DNA of 64,000 nt from Phocaeicola fibrisolvens (GTDB taxonomy: Bacteria > Bacteroidota > Bacteroidia > Bacteroidales > Bacteroidaceae): positions 1-64,000 of the forward strand of contig NZ_JAOQJI010000001.1 in the NCBI RefSeq assembly GCF_025567125.1, written 5' to 3'. Under the pieces are notes generated by a model. The model was not told the DNA's origin, ran no database searches, and saw nothing but the letters and a program-made list of their open reading frames with translations. A program made the position numbers and the translations under genes. This document shows positions 60,124-64,000 of the stretch, in pieces; the first letter of the stretch is position 1; each line of letters opens with the position of its first letter.

Positions 60124-63100
60124 TTAATCATATTGCTTTGGAGTGCATCCAAAGGTTGCTTGGAAACATTTGGAGAAGTAAGATGGGTTGGAATACCCCA
60201 CCATATACATGACTTCAGCAATGGTAAATTTCTTTTGTTTAAGCAACATGGCGGCCTTTTTCATCCGGATGGACTTGATATATTCTACAGGGCTCATACC
60301 GGTAAGCTGTTTTACTTTTCGGTAGATTTGTTTGCTGCCACTGCCCGACAGGTTGCATAGGGTATTGACATTTAAGTCTGAATCTGAAATATGGTCTTCT
60401 ATTAGTTGGGTGATGGTCATCAGGAACTTCTCGTCCTGTGACACCAGATTCTCTTCTTCTTTAGGAGTGGTGATGTGGCTGATTCGGGCCTGGCTCTCAT
60501 AGAACGTCTTGCTGCGTAGCATTTGGGCGACCTTGTTGCGCAGCAATTCCGCTTCAAACGGTTTGGAGATAAAAGCGTCGATGTTCGATTTCAGGCTGCG
60601 GTTCTTGGTTTGCGGGTCGTCTTTTGCGGTAAGCATCAGGATGGGAATGGCAAAAGTAGACGCTTGTTTCTTTAAGAGCTTACTCATCTCCATACCGTCC
60701 ATTACGGGCATCATGTAGTCAGAGATAATCAGGCTGGGACTGTATTTTTCGGCCAGATTCAAACCTTCCTTTCCGTTTGAAGCGGTCAGGAAACGGTAGC
60801 TTTCTCCTAGTATCTGCGGAATCAGTTCGTGCATGTCCAGGTTGTCGTCTACCACAAGGATAAGCGGGTGGTCTGTTCCCGGGGTGACGGAACTCGGAGA
60901 GGATGGTACATTTTGTATGTGTGTTTCATGCTGCAAGTTCTCATCTATCGGGAAAGTGAGGACAAACCGGGTACCTTTTCCTTCTTGTGAGGTCACATTG
61001 ATGGTGCCATGGTGTACCTCCGTATAGTTTTTTACGAGGTAAAGTCCGATGCCGGTTCCTTCGTGTGTCTTTTGTGTACGTGGAGACTGGAAAAAACGTT
61101 GGAAAATGTAGGGCAATTCATTCGAGGGAATACCGATACCTGTATCTTCGAAAGTGATGCATACCTCTTTCGTAGAGGAGGAATAAGTAAGATCGAGCTG
61201 GATTTTTCCTCCTTCTGGCGTATATTTGACTGCGTTGGACAGTAAATTCCGAAAAATGGAATCCATCTTTATGGCGTCTACGTCCATATATAATGATTCC
61301 ATATTGCTGTGGAATTCCCATTGATGGGTATGTGCCAGGTCTGCGTCCTGAAAGTAAGAATAGATTTTGCGCAGCAAGGATACCAGTTCCACTCGTGATA
61401 AGATGAAGAGAGTGTTCTGTGCGTTGTCTATTCGGTTGAACTCAAGCAACTTGTGAATCATCTCGTTCAGTAGGAGGGCATTCCGGTAGGCGATGTCTAT
61501 CATGGACTTTTGGGGGCCTTCGTGTGTATCTATCCGCAGTTTGCTCAGAGGAGACACAATCATGCTGACAGGCGTTTTCAGGTCGTGCGAAATGTTGGAC
61601 AGGAAATTCATCTTCTGCTGCGACTGTTTCAAAATCTGTTCCTTTTCCATTTTTTCCAACCGTAAACGGCTTTTGACGCGGAAGAAGTTGATAATCCACA
61701 GAATAAGGGCAAGCGTGAGGATGAGGTAACAGAGTTTGGCGTAGATGGTATAGTACCATGGCGGAAGAATGGTCAGTGTGAACAAAGGCTGTGCATTGTT
61801 CGTATCTTCTGCTTTGCAGATGAAAAGCTGGTAAGTGCCGTGCTCCAGGTTGTTGTAGGTAATTTGGTTACTGTGAGCGGGCAGGTTGTGCCATGTCTCA
61901 TCTACCCCTTCCAGTTTGTAGACAAAAGAAGTTTGTCCGCTCCGGGTATAGGGGAAATCGGAAAAGGAGAATACAAAGTTGTTTTGTGTGTGCGTAACCT
62001 CCGCTTTCTTGCAGTAGCGCACGCTTTGGTCACAGGTGAAAGGTTTTCCATTGACGGTGATACGAGTCAGTAGGATTTGGACAGGCTGTTCTTTCTCATG
62101 GATGATGGCAGGCTGACATTCACCGATTCCGTCATTCCCTCCCAGCAGGATGGTGTGATGCTGTGAATCATAGTACACGTGAGTGAAGAGCTGTTCAGCA
62201 AGTTGTAAGTGATGAATGTCGTGGGTTGATTTTTCTACCGTCCATATTCCTTGTGTAGTGGAAATCCATATATAGCCTTCAGCTTCTGCCATGGACAGAA
62301 TCTGCAGATTGGACGAGTCTGTGAGCTTGATGGCTTGATGTCGTTCCAACCGAGGGTCAATGCAGTACACCATGTTGTGGCTCCCGGCCCAGATGAATCC
62401 GGCTTGGTCACACAGAATGAAACTGGGAATCACCTGTTGGTCCGTAGAAAGGGTGTACGAGGTGATATGTCCGTTATTGATGTGCAGTTTTTGTATCTCG
62501 TGATTGTATGGCAATATCCAGATATTCCCTACACTGTCGGGCACAATCTGGCTGACGAACATACTTTTGAGTCCGTCTTTGGTCGTGTAGTTTTCGTCAG
62601 CAAGGTACAAGTCTCCTTTGCTGTGTATCAGTTTTTGCTTGTCCACCCTGAATATACCTCCCAGGCAGGTACCTATCCATAATTGTCCTTTGGTATCTTC
62701 CTGTATGGAATAAGCCCAGTTGGCATTGTAGGTATGCGTACTGTCGGTGATGTGGTAATGAATAAACTGCTGGTTCTGTGGATTGTAGCGTTCGATGCTT
62801 CCGTCTGTTGCAATCCATACGTCGTGTTCTCTGTCTTCATAAATGTGGCGGATACGATTGTGTGAAATGGGAAAATCTTTCTTTCCCATTTTATACCACC
62901 GGGCTGCAGTGGGGCGGGGAGGTACCAGAATCAGTCCGTCGCTGCCTCCTAACCATCGGTTGCCTTTTGAATCGTTCAGGATAGAATAAAATTGGTTGCC
63001 CTCCCGGCTATCACAGATTTGCCATACCGACGTGAATTTGTGCAGCTTGTTGCTTTGGGCGATGGAAACGCCGTTGTCACTGCCAATCCATACGTTGTGG

Positions 63101-64000
63101 TTTTTGTCGGTGAAGATACACCATACAATGTTATTGGTCAATGAATGAGAGTCTCTGGAGTCATGCAGAATGTGAGTGGTATGCGATTGTGGGTAGTTGT
63201 ACACGAAGAGTCCGTTGTCTGTACCGATAAGAAGATGATGGTCGGAATCAAAGTTAAGTGATTTTACGGAGTTGTGTTGAAAGGTGTCAATGGTACGCCC
63301 CTTTTCGTTGGTTAAGTCATAACGGATGAGATTGCCTTCCATACCAATCCATACGCAGTGGGTCAATGTATCTTCCAGAAGTGCATTGATGAACTGGTTT
63401 TTATGGGTCTGGTCGTGTGGAAGCTCGATGCGCCGAAAAAACTTCTCCCCTTTGGATAGAGAACAGAGACCATCGTAGGTACCTACCAAAAGTCGTCCGT
63501 CTGTGAGTTGTAACAGAGAGTAGATGGCGGCATGAGGCAACCCGTGTGTCTCAGGAGTATAGGCTCGTTGCGTATGTTGGTCTAGATGAAAACTGTATAA
63601 GCCATGCAGGGTTCCTATCCACAGGGTCCTTCCGGTAAGCAGCAGGCAACGGGTGTCGTTGGGAAACCGGATGGGAAGTGGGGTATAACGGTCCGTTTGG
63701 TAATCATAGCATAAAATGCCGTTGTCAGTAGCCAGATAGAAAAAATGGCCGTCTTGCACCTCGTCGTATATGCGTACGTTGCTTTCCTGACCGTACACGT
63801 AATGGGTTTGGAAAGTATATCCGTCAAAGCTGAGTAGTCCGGAATTGGTCCCCATCCAGATAAGACCGCTCGAATCTTGCCAAATGGCGTTGACTACAGA
63901 AGCATCCGTATTGGTATGCAATTGCGTCAATTGCGAATAAGATATGGTTTGTGCCTGGAAAATCTCGGACAAAAATAAGGTCAGCAATAGGAGGATAAAA
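60124..64000 (-). CDS. Hybrid two-component system regulator (HTCS) of the galactan locus, 5-prime partial
   Basis: At least 1291 residues are visible; the frame stays open to the window edge through a signal-peptide core (LTLFLSEIFQAQ), so only a few N-terminal residues are missing. The periplasmic sensor has about 14 two-component propeller repeats (LIWMGTNSGL, HVWIGSDNGV types) and a Y_Y_Y domain. A TM segment, HisKA (NISHDLKTPVS), HATPase (NLLSNAVKYTPEGG), receiver (VVDDNLDM, LIISDYMMPVMDG) and C-terminal AraC helix-turn-helix follow. Such proteins sense oligosaccharide in the periplasm and activate the adjacent operon, here the SusC operon 124 bp downstream. Confidence 0.95.
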   Translation of the reverse strand, partial: FILLLLTLFLSEIFQAQTISYSQLTQLHTNTDASVVNAIWQDSSGLIWMGTNSGLLSFDGYTFQTHYVYGQESNVRIYDEVQDGHFFYLATDNGILCYDYQTDRYTPLPIRFPNDTRCLLLTGRTLWIGTLHGLYSFHLDQHTQRAYTPETHGLPHAAIYSLLQLTDGRLLVGTYDGLCSLSKGEKFFRRIELPHDQTHKNQFINALLEDTLTHCVWIGMEGNLIRYDLTNEKGRTIDTFQHNSVKSLNFDSDHHLLIGTDNGLFVYNYPQSHTTHILHDSRDSHSLTNNIVWCIFTDKNHNVWIGSDNGVSIAQSNKLHKFTSVWQICDSREGNQFYSILNDSKGNRWLGGSDGLILVPPRPTAARWYKMGKKDFPISHNRIRHIYEDREHDVWIATDGSIERYNPQNQQFIHYHITDSTHTYNANWAYSIQEDTKGQLWIGTCLGGIFRVDKQKLIHSKGDLYLADENYTTKDGLKSMFVSQIVPDSVGNIWILPYNHEIQKLHINNGHITSYTLSTDQQVIPSFILCDQAGFIWAGSHNMVYCIDPRLERHQAIKLTDSSNLQILSMAEAEGYIWISTTQGIWTVEKSTHDIHHLQLAEQLFTHVYYDSQHHTILLGGNDGIGECQPAIIHEKEQPVQILLTRITVNGKPFTCDQSVRYCKKAEVTHTQNNFVFSFSDFPYTRSGQTSFVYKLEGVDETWHNLPAHSNQITYNNLEHGTYQLFICKAEDTNNAQPLFTLTILPPWYYTIYAKLCYLILTLALILWIINFFRVKSRLRLEKMEKEQILKQSQQKMNFLSNISHDLKTPVSMIVSPLSKLRIDTHEGPQKSMIDIAYRNALLLNEMIHKLLEFNRIDNAQNTLFILSRVELVSLLRKIYSYFQDADLAHTHQWEFHSNMESLYMDVDAIKMDSIFRNLLSNAVKYTPEGGKIQLDLTYSSSTKEVCITFEDTGIGIPSNELPYIFQRFFQSPRTQKTHEGTGIGLYLVKNYTEVHHGTINVTSQEGKGTRFVLTFPIDENLQHETHIQNVPSSPSSVTPGTDHPLILVVDDNLDMHELIPQILGESYRFLTASNGKEGLNLAEKYSPSLIISDYMMPVMDGMEMSKLLKKQASTFAIPILMLTAKDDPQTKNRSLKSNIDAFISKPFEAELLRNKVAQMLRSKTFYESQARISHITTPKEEENLVSQDEKFLMTITQLIEDHISDSDLNVNTLCNLSGSGSKQIYRKVKQLTGMSPVEYIKSIRMKKAAMLLKQKKFTIAEVMYMVGYSNPSYFSKCFQATFGCTPKQYD

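Overview
The window reads as chromosomal DNA of a gut Bacteroidales bacterium, Bacteroides or Phocaeicola type. Evidence: a SusC/SusD/SusE-type polysaccharide utilization locus run by a hybrid two-component regulator; promoters with the Bacteroidetes -7 element TAnnTTTG, some with a TTG -33 element; few Shine-Dalgarno sites; the N-succinylornithine-type carbamoyltransferase; the long two-domain IspG; NigD-like and FISUMP lipoproteins. No tRNA, rRNA, CRISPR array or insertion sequence was seen.

Layout. 0-2.3 kb: an AT-rich strip with the tail of an unknown gene, a small Cro/C1-type regulator, two small membrane proteins and a histidine kinase with no adjacent response regulator. Two near-identical promoter cassettes (GATAAC-N5-GATAAC box plus TACCTTTG) flank it, the second driving an M16 zinc peptidase (to 5.1 kb). 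5.2-12 kb: a leftward operon rpoN - PAP2-like membrane protein - gcvH - purE - ispG, and a TGS/uridine-kinase-type nucleoside kinase. 12-23.5 kb: Na/Pi cotransporter, GH110 alpha-galactosidase, two FKBP prolyl isomerases, a cysteine-free sirtuin, a rubredoxin (18101-18265), a membrane-anchored MutS-family ATPase, and a hexuronate operon (LacI regulator, SDR oxidoreductase, UxuA).

23.6-35.5 kb: an AT-richer leftward cassette of exported proteins. It holds a secreted caspase-like protease with an EF-hand, an outer-membrane protein, a DUF4384-like protein, an LPP20-like protein, a two-FISUMP lipoprotein and a small exported protein. A transglutaminase-like exported protein lies downstream of the terminator, and a LytS/LytTR two-component pair lies upstream. 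This is my best candidate for an undescribed system.

36-48.7 kb: a LacZ-type GH2 enzyme, lytic transglycosylase, DUF2007 pair, proA, the argF-prime carbamoyltransferase, and a leftward envelope operon (PASTA protein, RluD-type pseudouridine synthase, Ddl, PlsC-like acyltransferase, NigD-like lipoprotein, rhodanese lipoprotein).

49-64 kb: a galactan-type utilization locus transcribed leftward: hybrid sensor/regulator (5-prime cut by the window end), SusC, SusD, SusE-like protein, lipoprotein GH53, GH2, second GH53. Family content predicts capture and cleavage of beta-1,4-galactan (type I arabinogalactan/pectic galactan) at the surface and galactose release in the periplasm. With uxuA this gives the window a pectin flavour. 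A candidate small RNA of about 64 nt, with its own promoter and terminator, is encoded antisense to the 3-prime end of the last GH53 gene.
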